A model generated the notes under the pieces. That model did no database searches. It saw nothing but the letters and a program-made list of their open reading frames with translations, and was not told the origin of the DNA. Shown here piece after piece: positions 44,249-54,291 of a stretch of 64,000 nt of DNA. Positions within the stretch are counted from its first letter, which is position 1, and each line of letters starts with the position of its first letter. A program made the translations under genes and the position numbers. Origin of the DNA: Cytospora piceicola (Eukaryota > Ascomycota > Sordariomycetes > Diaporthales > Cytosporaceae); assembly GCA_023375675.1 (NCBI GenBank), contig JALQBC010000002.1, positions 558,001 through 622,000 on the forward strand. Direction: 5' to 3'.

Positions 44249-47200
44249 GATGAAAGAAGCACGGTATTATCTGGGGTATCTGGGGAAAGTTTTGTGGGGG
44301 ATCGATCTGCTTTAAGATGGGTTCACAGAAGTCCGCGGCGAGGTTGTGAGGTTTATTATCTGAGAAGAATAGTATGCCAAAACACAAGTGAATAATAACG
44401 TTTGCGCTCTGCCAGAAGAAGAGAAAGTCGAGAGAAAAGTTGGGTACTTATAACACGGCGCCGCACTGACCAAATCAACAGCAGGATATGGGTTCCTGAT
44501 GACGAACCTCTACCAGGTCTACCAACCTTGAAAATCGAGAAGCAAAGTCTAGGAGGGGGCAACAACCAGGTACATCATAGGCGATGGGTGGAACCGCTAA
44601 TCGCTGGGGAGGATCGGAAATGTTACTGCCATCTCGTACTTAGCGCACTGTAAACACAGATGTCGGGGTCCACTCGAGTCTGGACGAAACTCTGAAAGTA
44701 CAAACCCCACACAACACCACGTTCCAACATATTCCAAAGGTGGGATGAGATGATGCCATCATTAGAAGAGGTAGAGTTGGGCATGGAATACCCCGTACTC
44801 GTAACCATGGACGAGCCCTGATCGGTGCGAGAATACGCGAAAATAGCCCGGGCAAGAGACCTCGGCGGCCAGCCTAGCCCGCAGACAAGAAGAACGTAGA
44901 TATCGAAATAAATCGCGCCCTGCAAGGTAAGACGGCAAGAATAGGACCGACTAGGCGACGTACCTATCTGCCCTAGTAGCCTAGGTCACAGCACATGTTA
45001 TTTTGAGGTTTAGTGCGGCTTAGGAGATACTCTAATTCCTTCAGGGGTCTAGCGAGCTAGGATGAGGCAAGGAGCACGAGATCGTGCTAGGGTGCTGTTG
45101 CTGTTGTGCAGAAGTGTAGGAGTGTGCTGCGGACTGTTCTGCTATCGGTAGATCTATTGCTGATCGACTTCGCCCGCCGACCAACGCAACACAACGCCGG
45201 TGCTGATCGTTGGTTGTAACAGAGTGGCGTCAGGGTTTGCTAGTGCGGCTGTTATGTTTCCTGGTGATAGGCGGTGATAGACACTGCGGTGCTGCGCAAG
45301 CCAGGAACCGTCATTCTGGCCGCGGGAACCACACCTGCATTGGCGGTCCAGAAAACAATGATGTCGACGTTGGAATATCTTTTTGTGGCGACCCACTTCT
45401 AAGGAGCACTTTGCCCGAGTCGTCGCTAGCGTTGAATCGTACATGGTCCATTATTGTATACACCACTTGCCACCATGGCCACGGGTAACAGTCTGTACAA
45501 ATTTATACGTCCGTGTGTATGCGTGCATGTACAGTAAGCGCTTCTTGCAGCCGAGTATCCTGTGGTATGGCTTGATGCTGCACCCAAGCAGCCAAGGTTT
45601 GCAGGAGGGTTGGCTGTAGTTTGTGAGCACTTGCGAAACCAAGTCATACATAGTGGTATCCCATAAGCGTGACGTCAGTATGGGTCCAAGTGGTGGGTGG
45701 AAATCCAGCGCAGATAATGCCGTTGTTATCGGCCGGTTGGTCGCCTGGTCGCAAGCCGTCTACCCGCCCCGTTTCGGGTCTGACAGACATGTCCGTTCTC
45801 TTCATCAACAAGAGAGTGTGCAACCTCGAGTGGGACGTGGTAGTCGGATGTGTCTGCAACATGCCAAGAAGGCCCAGTCGGCTGTTGGTCCTTGTCTTTG
45901 TCTGGCTCGAAAGAGAGAAAAAAACAACCCAACTAGGGGAGTCGGACTAAGTCTTCGAGTGGAATCCGTCAGCATGTTGAATCGCGTTCAACTGACGTTC
46001 CATTGGAGTGACAAGGATGGTATCCTTGCGCTTGCGACAATCCCCCTCAATCACCCCTCAATCACCCCTCCATAGCCCCCAAAAACCTCCCCGAAGTGGG
46101 TCGAGGTCAGAACGGCCAGAGTCAGACTGTGAGGGTCAGAACAGGCAAGTTTGCCGAATACTGATGAATCAAAAGTTATGAGGCACACACTTCATGCACA
46201 GGCTGACAGACAGACAGACAAACTAACCGTTTGGCTATTGTTTTCAACCAACCCACAGACCGTTGATGTTCGCCTCCATCGCGCTGACCTGCGGCTGCCC
46301 GTCATGGTGATGGTAAATTTAAGCATGGCGCAAAATAGTCGGTGTAACAATCGATGTAAACCGCACTAAATCTGGCGTTCTGAACACGTCGCAGACAGTA
46401 TCAGATACCATCTTTGATGGCCAACGTGGACACTGTACCTCCGAACTAGCTTTCCTGCTCGACGTTGCAAGACGGACGGAACGTATCCATTGAACCCGGT
46501 TGGAGCCTGCCACATGCTTCACCCTCGAAGTACTGCTCTTGGATCCGCAACGTCGTAACTAGAGGTTGTGGCAGTGCATCGCCGATTGCCTTTTCGAAAA
46601 GGGGGCGTGGGATCACAGGTGTGGAGTGAGACAACCGTTAAAGGAAATATCCGATCACGTCGAAGATTCGAGGGCGGGCCTTGTATCCGAGCCGACACAG
46701 GGCATACGCGTATAGCACAGCCAAAAATTGGCCCCCCCTGTTATCGCAATGCATCCCTCAACTTCGAATGCCCAAGGATCTGACGAAGAGTGTTCCGTGT
46801 CCGCATATGCATCATGCCGCAGAGTGATGAGTTGCTTGGAGGACCACCATGTCAGCACAGCCTGCCGATCTGAACATTTGGAAGGAAACCTTGTATGGAC
46901 CTTGTGCGATATCGAACTGGGGAGAGGCAGTCGCCCTCTTCTCTTAAATCAACGAAGGGAAACGCATCCGTACTCAGGGTCCTGTAAGACAAGAACGTGG
47001 TGAGCATTGCCAATCAGCGCGAGACGCCCTGAAGATTGATTCGGAAAGTTGCATCATCCCCTGCTCGTGCCTTGGTCGCCCGGGTCATTGTGGACGTGAG
47101 GTTGTCATTCACCGTCCCCAGGTTTTTCGTAGCATTTCTGAGCCCACACACACTGCGGAGCCGATCGAATCGCACGTCCTCCCCGCGATATCCACCCCAT

Positions 47201-47380
47201 GGAGGTGGGTCCACCTTTCTTTCCACGCATTCTAGGCACTCAGCTGCCGTCTCAAGGCCCACCTTCTCGGGCTTCCTTCCAAGTCGGTCCCACTGGAATC
47301 GAGATCGATGTCGATGATCTCATAGCTCACCAGCCTTCTTGCGCATCCTGTGTGCCAACCCTTCTCGCTCGGAGGCATTC
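44249..47380. other. 3.1 kb gene-free region
   Basis: I find no supported gene. CAATCACCCCT is repeated in tandem near 46045-46068. A minus-strand frame at 47014-47330 reads coding-like (WDRLGRKPEKVGLETAAECLECVERK) and could be a decayed or unrecognised exon. An AGACAGACAGAC stretch lies near 46206. Confidence 0.4.
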
Positions 47381-48593
47381 TCACCGAAAGTGAAAGCCTC
47401 CCCAGACACAGTTTGCCGTCCAGCCAGCCTCATCAACTTTGCGCTGCCGTCTGTCCCGTTCCGCCAAGGCCTCCTCGATGCTCTCTCCGACCTCAAAACC
47501 TCGAATCTCCTCATGATCGACGCGTAACCATCCTCTCCAACCCGTGGTTACATCTGCATTTGCAGAACCGAGGATCGCAGGGCTGCCTCCGCCGATGACA
47601 ATCGTTCCCCACCACTCGCGTGCACTGGATGCATGTCGGGAGTATACCATATGGTGTTCGGCAGCAGCAAGGACATCACGGATGTGGGAAGGAGAACCGC
47701 GGGCTGGGCGGTAGACATGAATATGTTTGAGGTCGTCTAGTGTGACACGTTGTACTTGTGTGACCGTAGCGTGGCCATCTGTGTGGCCTGCTTGCACTGC
47801 TGTTGGCTTGTGTGGTTGTGCCGTTATGGCATCGTTGAGAGGTGCGGCGGTCTTCGGGGTGCCTTCGTATGCCAATGATGAAGGGTGAGGTGTGCATTGG
47901 AAAACTCGCGTGATATCGAACTTGGCGTCAATATCGACAACGACAACAGCTTTGCTATGAGGAGCTGCAACGAGGGTGGCCACGAGTAGATATATAAAGG
48001 GCAGATGTCTACCGGACAGGGACAGAGGAGCGGACTGTGTCGCCCTGAAGTGATGCGTCACCAGAGTGTCAAGATCCCGGATAGGGTAGGTCTTGACCTT
48101 GGAAGCCGATGGAGCTGCATTATTGCCGCCCGTTGCAGTGGTAATAGGTGACGAGCCATGATCGAGCGATGTCGAATTAAGGTTGGCACGCAGGGCTGCC
48201 AAGATCTACAAATGGCTGTCTATCAGCAATCTCGTGGTATTCAGCTTCACTGGCAGATGCACCGTACAAAGTCTGAAGCTGGGGGTGTTGGGCAGGTCGG
48301 GGGTGATCATGTTGGAGTTGGAGTCAGGCATGGTCAGTCAGGTGGTGGCGGTGGCGGCTTATCGGTGATAAGCGTTTTGCAGTTGCCAGCAGAGCTTTGG
48401 AGCCTCTCGTGAGATTTGGAGACCACGTCGACGTACAGTTGTAGCAGCCAGTAGCAGCAACCGCCACGCTCACTCGGCACAATACATGTACCTATTGCAG
48501 AAAGGACGGTGAATGAATGATTTGACATACCTCATCAAGGCTTGTCTCGTCAACTTCGCCAAGCATCCGCCGACCAATAGCTGCCTCGGCCAT
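47381..48593 (-). CDS. XRCC2-like RAD51 paralog, degenerate Walker A
   Basis: Two exons read as 48593-48531 (MAEAAIGRRMLGEVDETSLDE) and 48205-47381 (ILAALRANLNST...), both phase 0, with a 325 bp intron (gtatgt...ttgtag). This gives about 295 residues. The order of conserved parts fits fungal XRCC2-like proteins: a helical N-terminus, PFIYLLVATLVAAP, a Walker B strand AVVVVDIDAKFD, REWWGTIVIGGG and a C-terminal IRGFEVGESIEEAL. The expected GxxxxGKT/S loop before PFIYLL is absent (LSLSGRH is found instead). XRCC2 orthologs can work without ATP binding, so this need not mean inactivity. The 3' end is uncertain: the codon before the stop overlaps a GTGAGA donor, and splicing would change the last residues. 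Starts 38 bp from SOM1. Confidence 0.6.
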
Positions 48594-48631
48594 CCTGCTC
48601 TCTCGAGTGAAGGGAAGCCCGGCCTTATACA
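48594..48631. promoter_or_regulatory. 38 bp bidirectional spacer, XRCC2-like / SOM1
   Basis: Only 38 bp separate the two divergent start codons, so 5' leaders must be very short or the transcription units overlap at their 5' ends. Confidence 0.6.
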
Positions 48632-49141
48632 ATGACGCCGCCGTGTCCTAGCTTCCACGCCTCTCAGCTGCCGCTGCAGGTCCAGTCTAATGTCAAAGGG
48701 AAGAAGCGCAAGACGGTGGGAGGCAAGGATATTGATCTGAAGGCGTGCGAGCTGTTCAACCTGATGCAGTACCACTGCTCAATAGAGCATCCGCAGCAAC
48801 GCGACAGCCCAGTGGTATGCTATCCGGTGCAACGTTGGTTTAGAAGGTAGGATCTCCCTAGTATCAAAGGTTTCTGCAATTTTTGTGGAATTGATGGAAG
48901 TTGATGAATTGATGCCTCGGGAAAAGAGATAATGGGTTGAGTTTGAGATTGTTGTGCATTTTGCTGACGATGCGATTATGAGGTCAGGTGCCAGGACAAC
49001 AAGGCCAGCTTTATGGTCGAGACAACCGCATGGGAAGGAACGACTCCTGCGACGCCACAACCAGAGGCCTCAGAAGTCCATGCCAGCGTAAATACCTCTC
49101 ATTGGCATGATGGCAACAAGATCAATTATTTCGAGCGTTGA
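48632..49141 (+). CDS. SOM1: SOM1-like mitochondrial inner membrane peptidase subunit
   Basis: Two exons, 48632-48846 and 48988-49141 (intron gtagga...gtcag; AG|G restores Arg), giving 122 residues. The core reads KDIDLKACELFNLMQYHCSIEHP...VVCYPVQRWFRRC followed by MVETTAWEG. It contains two exact CX9C pairs, CELFNLMQYHC and CYPVQRWFRRC, and a basic N-terminus (GKKRKTVGGKD). This matches Som1 (PF11093), the small intermembrane-space subunit of the IMP protease that processes proteins such as cytochrome b2. The twin CX9C arrangement fits import by the Mia40 relay. The last ~20 residues after GTAAAT could instead be intronic. Divergent from the XRCC2-like gene. Confidence 0.8.
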
Positions 49142-50170
49142 GACTGTGGAGTGACCAATCTCACAGGTGATCGACTGATCTGTGGCCGGATCAACTCGAC
49201 TCGAGGCGAGGCACAGGGCCTCTTACCTGACATTGTTCAATCCCAGTCGCATCTATCGACCCTGAAGCATTGAATATAGCTGGTAACCGGATGGTCATGA
49301 ACCCCATATACCGGGGAGTCCCTCACCAGCAGGTCGTCCCTCACCAGCAGGTCGTCCCTCACCAGCAGGTCGTCCCCTGGGTATTCGACCCACAGCTACG
49401 CTGATGATCCTTCTGTAGCTGGCTTGACCCAATCTGGGATCTTGTTTGCCCATTGGAACACGGGAATGCCTCACCAAGGCTTCAGCCCAGGTCGTCGGAA
49501 TTATACCCTGTCTACTGGGCTGTATGGGGGAAGTTCACCGAAGCAGTCAGGACGAACACGCTTGGAGGTTTGCCGCGAAGGTCAAGGGCCGACTAGGACA
49601 AGATTCACACTCGGGGCTCCTCTCTGAGCGCGTCGCAGATCGCGGGGGTGGCTGATATATATCACTATACATCACTCGAGGTGGAAACACCTGAAATCTC
49701 AAGAGATTCTTTGCCGACCATGCCGACCCTTTGTGCCCGCCTATCCCCCCGGCTCGAGACCAACCGGCTACCCACGATGCCTACGTACAAAGTCGGTGCA
49801 GCACCCAGTAGATGGCAATCATTGAGGTCCTGGGCACTAGAGAAAACAGATGGCGGCTCACATCAGGGGCAGGATCATCAAGGCGCGCTGGCCTCGAAGC
49901 CTTGTAGCAGAGTCGCATTTGGACACAACTTAACACGAGAAACCCTCTGGGTACGTGGAGCCTGCGTCGTTTTTGATGCACCCGTCTCATTGCTTGCTTC
50001 GTCTACTATGCATATCGAAACAGCCCACCAGCCCCCCATCCAGACGCCCAAGCTCTATCAATTGCATTGAGCGCCTACCCACCCTGTCCCCTTGATGCAA
50101 ACCTCTGGTCCTCCGACCCTCCGCGGCTCTCGTGGGTCTTTCCTTCACTTCCGCGTCCTTCCTGGTTTCT
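49142..50170. other. Intergenic region SOM1-COX9 with tandem repeat
   Basis: About 1 kb with no supported gene. It contains the 18-bp tandem repeat listed separately. Confidence 0.5.
49318..49377. repeat. 18-bp tandem repeat, three copies
   Basis: Three perfect copies of CCTCACCAGCAGGTCGTC (49321-49338, 49339-49356, 49357-49374) plus a partial edge. It would encode a Pro-Ala-Gly-Glu-Gly-Arg repeat on the minus strand, but the surrounding frame is not convincing. Confidence 0.9.
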
Positions 50171-50695
50171 TTAACCCCGCTTGGCGAGGCGTTCCTCCTC
50201 AAGTGTCTTGTAGAAGTTGTCACGGGCGTGGGTGCGAGGCATGTGGAAGCCGTACCTGCGAAGTCGCGTTAGACCAGAACTTTACCTTCCTACTTTGCAA
50301 CTCCCTCTCTATCTTCATCTCTCCATCTGTGTGTGTGCCAGGGGGGAAGTCGGATTAACCGTACCAGAAGACGTTGCCCATAGCAAATCCCAGGCCTATA
50401 TCATCATCAGCTCGTGCTCATCCTCCAAAGGTGCCGATTGCCAGCCGAAGCTGCCGCCTCAGCGCAATCCGGTCCCCTCGGATCCGGAGGGGAGGGGCAA
50501 GGACACTCACCGAGCGCAATGCCAAGGTCGAGAATGAGGCCTCGGCGAAGCATCTAATATCCCCAAACCCAGTCAGCCCCCATCCCACATCGTTATTTCT
50601 CTCTTCATCCCCCTTGAGGGGGGCAGAGGGATTGACTCATCCCGCGCCGGTCCGGCAGGGCAAAAACGTACGCCAACAATCGGTTTGACCGCCAT
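50171..50695 (-). CDS. COX9: Cytochrome c oxidase subunit 9 (subunit VIIa)
   Basis: Four small exons on the minus strand: 50695-50672, 50553-50511, 50395-50365 and 50255-50171 (24, 43, 31 and 85 nt), all phases consistent, giving 60 residues. The protein starts MAVKPIVGMLRRGLILDLGIALG, has one membrane span (LILDLGIALGLGFAMGNVFW), and ends in the conserved YGFHMPRTHARDNFYKTLEEERLAKRG. Yeast Cox9 is 59 residues. It is a nuclear-encoded structural subunit of complex IV in the inner membrane. Donors are GTACGT, GTGAGT and GTACGG; acceptors TTAG, TATAG and GCAG. The tiny exons hide it from simple frame searches. It diverges from the mitochondrial uL22 gene. Confidence 0.9.
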
Positions 50696-51097
50696 TATGT
50701 CTTATTTCGTGGTTCTCGGGAACGTTTGGGAGTGGAGAGTTTTGGCGGTTGCGGTTGCAGTTGCAGTTGCGGTCGGTTTCGGTTTGTCCTTGCGGCAAAA
50801 TGGAGCTCCAAGGCAAGACGATGACCTGATTCCTCGCGCTAACCCGGGACGGAGGAGCTTGCTTGGGGTGGACCAGTGTCGAGACTGGCCAGTCACGTGA
50901 GAGATTATGTCAGCTCATTAGCATCTCCATCAACAGATTATGTCAGCTTCTTGCCGAGTCGGCAATCGAGCCGCAGTAGTAGATGGATCGTCGGCCGACT
51001 TCGAGGTTTTTTGGAGAGAGAGAGAGAGAGCTTCACCCGCAGACATCATAGAGTTTCGTACCACGCGAGGCTCGCCAATGCTACGGCCACACTCATA
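50696..51097. promoter_or_regulatory. Bidirectional upstream region COX9 / uL22m with repeated motif
   Basis: 402 bp between two divergent nuclear genes for mitochondrial proteins. It has a GCGGTT/GCAGTT hexamer stretch (50744-50775), the palindrome TCACGTGA (50893-50900, a bHLH/Cbf1-type site), a direct repeat AGATTATGTCAGCT at 50902-50915 and 50935-50948, the palindrome TTGCCGAGTCGGCAA (50951-50965, CCG-N3-CGG as used by zinc-cluster factors), and a GA tract at 51013-51030. Function is inferred from position. Confidence 0.5.
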
Positions 51098-52369
51098 ATG
51101 AGCTTGCACCTCCCATCGCGGAGGGTCCTTGGGACCGGTACATCCACCCCTACGTTATCCAGACCAAAACTTGATTGACCACTCAGCTAACCAACGACAC
51201 CCTTCCACAGCTCCGACAGTCCTCAAGACCCTCCGCCCGACCCTCACCTCCCAGACCACCCCCTCCATCCCCTTCCTCCTCATCCAGCAGCAACAACAAC
51301 AGACCCGCCACGCGTCCGCCACGCCCAAGAAGACCCGCAACCGACACAAGGCCCACCAGAAGCCCGCAGACCTGCACAAGTCCTCCCTGGGCGACATGAC
51401 CAAGTCGACGGACCGCCGGTCCGTCGAGGAGAAGATGCGCGAGCGCATGACCTCGACGCGCCTCGAGTCGAACTCCATCTTCGACGACGAGCTCAAGGCC
51501 GCGGCCGCCGCCGAGGACGAGGGCTACCCCGCCGGGCCCATAGACCAGTCCGGCCGGGGCCAGAACAAGTCGGGCGCGCGGGAGAGCTTCATGGGCGCGA
51601 GCCTGATCCGCGACCACATGCGGCACGCCATCAACCCGGACCCGCTGGGCACCATGCGCTGGGAGAGGAGGATGGTCGTGAGGGAGCTCACGAGGAAGCT
51701 GGACCCCAAGGGCAAGGAGACGCGCGCCGAGAGGATCAAGCGCACCGAGAGGGAGGCCCTCAGCAAGTCGCCATGGCTCGCCACGTCCACCAAGAAGCTG
51801 GTCCACCTCGCCCACCAGATCAGCGGGAAGACGCTGGAGGAGGCCAGGACCCAGATGAAGTTCTCCAAGAAGAAGTTCGCGCGCGAGGTGCTCTACGAGC
51901 TTGACCTGGCGCGGGACAAGGCCGTCGTCGAGCGGGGTATGGGGCTTGGCAAGGTCAACGGGGAGTTCAAGCAGGGCGAGACGGAGGCGAAGACGGTCAA
52001 GGACTTCCGTCACGGCAAATGGGTCGATGTTGAGGACCCCACGCGGATGTACGTGCACGAAGCATGGGTGAACAGGGGGCCATGGAGAGGCAAGAAGCCC
52101 AACTACAGGGCAAGAGGTCGTGTGGATCTTCTGCAGATGCCGCAAGCCAGTAAGTTTGATACCTTTGCCTTCCAACGTGAAATGTTTGTTGTGCCAGTAT
52201 GTGATAGCTGACACTGATTTGCTTCACAGGTATCACCATCCGTTTGAAGGAGGAGAAATCGCGGGTACGCGAGTATGATGAGAAGAAGGCCAAGGAGCAC
52301 AGGCAAGGACCTTGGATTCACTTGCCCAGCAGGCCCGTCACGGCTCAGCGCCCCTTCTACTCTTGGTAA
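51098..52369 (+). CDS. Mitochondrial large-subunit ribosomal protein uL22m
   Basis: Three exons, 51098-51137, 51211-52149 and 52230-52369, in phase, giving 372 residues. Exon 1 encodes MSLHLPSRRVLGT and joins to APTVLKTLRPTL...RHAS, a basic Ser/Thr-rich mitochondrial presequence containing QQQQQQ. The uL22 core is readable: SKSPWLATSTKKLVHLAHQISGKTLEEARTQMKFSKKKFAREVLYELDLARD (about residues 210-260), then WVNRGPWRGKKPNYRARGRVD and a C-terminal ITIRLKEEKSR, the conserved strand facing the exit tunnel. Bacterial uL22 is about 110 residues; the long charged N-terminal extension (SSLGDMTKSTDRRSVEEKMRERM) is typical of fungal mitochondrial forms. Start chosen because the GGTACA donor gives a phase-correct junction. 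Confidence 0.9.
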
Positions 52370-53070
52370 AAGGACAGAGGCAGATGGAGATGGATGCCGG
52401 ATTGACGCCCATGTATATCATTATTCTTTTTATGTAGATGGAACACATCTTTCGTCTCCACCTCAGTAACAAGCAAAGACATGGTCTGAAGATAACTTGT
52501 TCCGACTCTTGACTGCGCATTGTCGCAGATTCCTTTGGAACGTAGACATATGGAACGCACGCTCATCATCGTTTGAGCTGCTATACCACACCATGCGAGG
52601 CTTTCAGTTCAGTCGAGTTGTATAACGAAACCAGCTTTAGTTAGTTGTTCTTGTTCTTAACCATATGTTGTCACCAATGCACACTGGTCAATTACGATGC
52701 TCGTCAATGACCTTCGCCCATCTCACCGTTGCTATCACATCACAGGAACTGTACTTCTGAAAATTATGGCGGAACGCTCGAGGCGATCGACAATAACATT
52801 CAGAAAAAATAGCATTTGTAAAGTCTTCCACCAAGCTCACACTCCCTACCTCAAACTCATAAGAAGTGAAGTGCGTCATACATCTCGTGGATCAGCTAAC
52901 GTACATGAGTATACGTAGCTTGCACGGTCAAAACTTTTGAATCGGTACGGAGTCAAAATTCAAATAGGTATCAAAATAATAAGACAAAGCAAAAATCAAA
53001 AAAGCATGGCGCTTTCCCTCCAGCATAAACTCGCCCAACATTTGGTTTTGTTTTTCGATTGTTTGCTTAC
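52370..53070. other. Convergent intergenic region, nothing recognised
   Basis: 700 bp between the 3' ends of uL22m and the CFEM gene; AT-rich towards 52930-53060. No feature seen. Confidence 0.5.
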
Positions 53071-54291
53071 TCAAACCATCCGCCTTGGGGTAACCCTCGG
53101 TACCATCTCTTCGTAGGGCCGAGCATGATCGAGCTCGGCCATGTTGAAGGCGGTGGACAGCTTGGAGCCGGGTGCCATATTTTGTGGATGGTTTGGGTTC
53201 TGAGCAGGAGAGGTACCGTCGTAGTCGAGACGTCCGGATCCGGGGAGTGGCTCAGAGATCTGCATGGTACCTCGAGGCAGAGGCCGGCGGGCGCGCTTGC
53301 TCTTGCACATAGCTAGAGCTAGGGCGAGTAGGCAAACCCCCACGGCTCCAACACCGACAGCGATGCCGGCCTTGCCAGCAACGGAGAGATTATCAACCGG
53401 GGGTGCTGCAGTGGCACCGCCTGTTGAGGAGGCAAAAGAAGAAGACGCAGACGTCTTCGTGGTTTTTTCAGAACTAGTCTTGGAAGACGAGGTCTCAGTG
53501 CCTGCTGATGCAGTTGTAGAGGTCTGATCAAACAGTCAGGAAAAAGTTTCAGATATGAAGGAGTGATCTGCCTGAGGTTAGGGATGATCATGGGGGGGTA
53601 CTTACACTAAAACTTGTTGCCTCTGTGGAAGCCGCACTCGTCGTGGAGCTTTCTGCAGCGATGCTAGAGACTTCGCTCGATGTCGTCTCTGTGCTCGAAA
53701 CTGGCGTCGTAGTCGTCTCAGCAGCCGCAGTTGTCGTTGTAGGAGCATCAGTGGTTGTAGCAGGATCCGAAGTGGTCGCAGCCGCCGTGCTGCTGACTGC
53801 CATTGCGCTCACACAGAACGAATTGGCGTATCCGATGGCAGCGCCAGCGTCTGCTGCAGCACAAGCCTGAGTTGCGCAGTCACGGATACCGGCTTGAAAA
53901 TTGGTGTTCTCGCAAAGACACTGATCTGTAACAGGTACACAGGGGGTGCTCTCCCTCATGTTGTTGATGCAGTTTTGCTGCAAAAGTCGTTAGTAAATCA
54001 TCGCAGAAATTGTGCAAGCCGCCGCATGCATGCATTGTCCACAAATGCAACAACCTCCACCCATCCCTCTCTCATGGCAGCCCTGTTGGGGCCTCGTAGC
54101 TCCGCCGCGACGGCGAGGCTATACCACGCAAACAGGGCACTACCTCCGACTTCACATAGCAAGAAAGTACATCACTGGGGATCTGTATGAGAATGACCTA
54201 CCCCACAGCTCGACAGGTCCCCAAAGCTCTGCGCATTGGCCAGACCAGTGATTGCCAGCAGCGCTGGCAGTAGAAATCGAATGGCTCCCAT
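53071..54291 (-). CDS. CFEM-domain membrane protein with Ser/Thr-rich stalk
   Basis: Three exons, 54291-54202, 53977-53606 and 53523-53071, all phase 0, giving 304 residues. A signal peptide ends near ANA (MGAIRFLLPALLAITGLANA). The CFEM domain (about residues 20-85) has eight cysteines spaced C-x3-C-x9-C-x6-C-x1-C-x11-C-x4-C-x15-C, with an Asp before the CxC as in heme-binding CFEM proteins (VTDQCLC). Then comes a Thr/Ser-rich stalk likely O-glycosylated, one transmembrane helix (AGIAVGVGAVGVCLLALALAM) and a basic cytoplasmic tail (CKSKRARRPLPR). It is anchored by a membrane span rather than a GPI signal. Fungal CFEM proteins take part in heme/iron uptake, cell-wall function or host interaction; which applies is unknown. 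Confidence 0.88.

Noticed and set aside
49295..49477. Pro-Ala-Gly-Glu-Gly-Arg repeat protein on the minus strand
   Set aside because: Only 60 codons, produced by an 18-bp tandem repeat, with no flanking coding signal.
51183..52214. 343-codon minus-strand frame opposite uL22m
   Set aside because: Low-complexity Leu/Gly/Arg translation caused by antisense codon bias.
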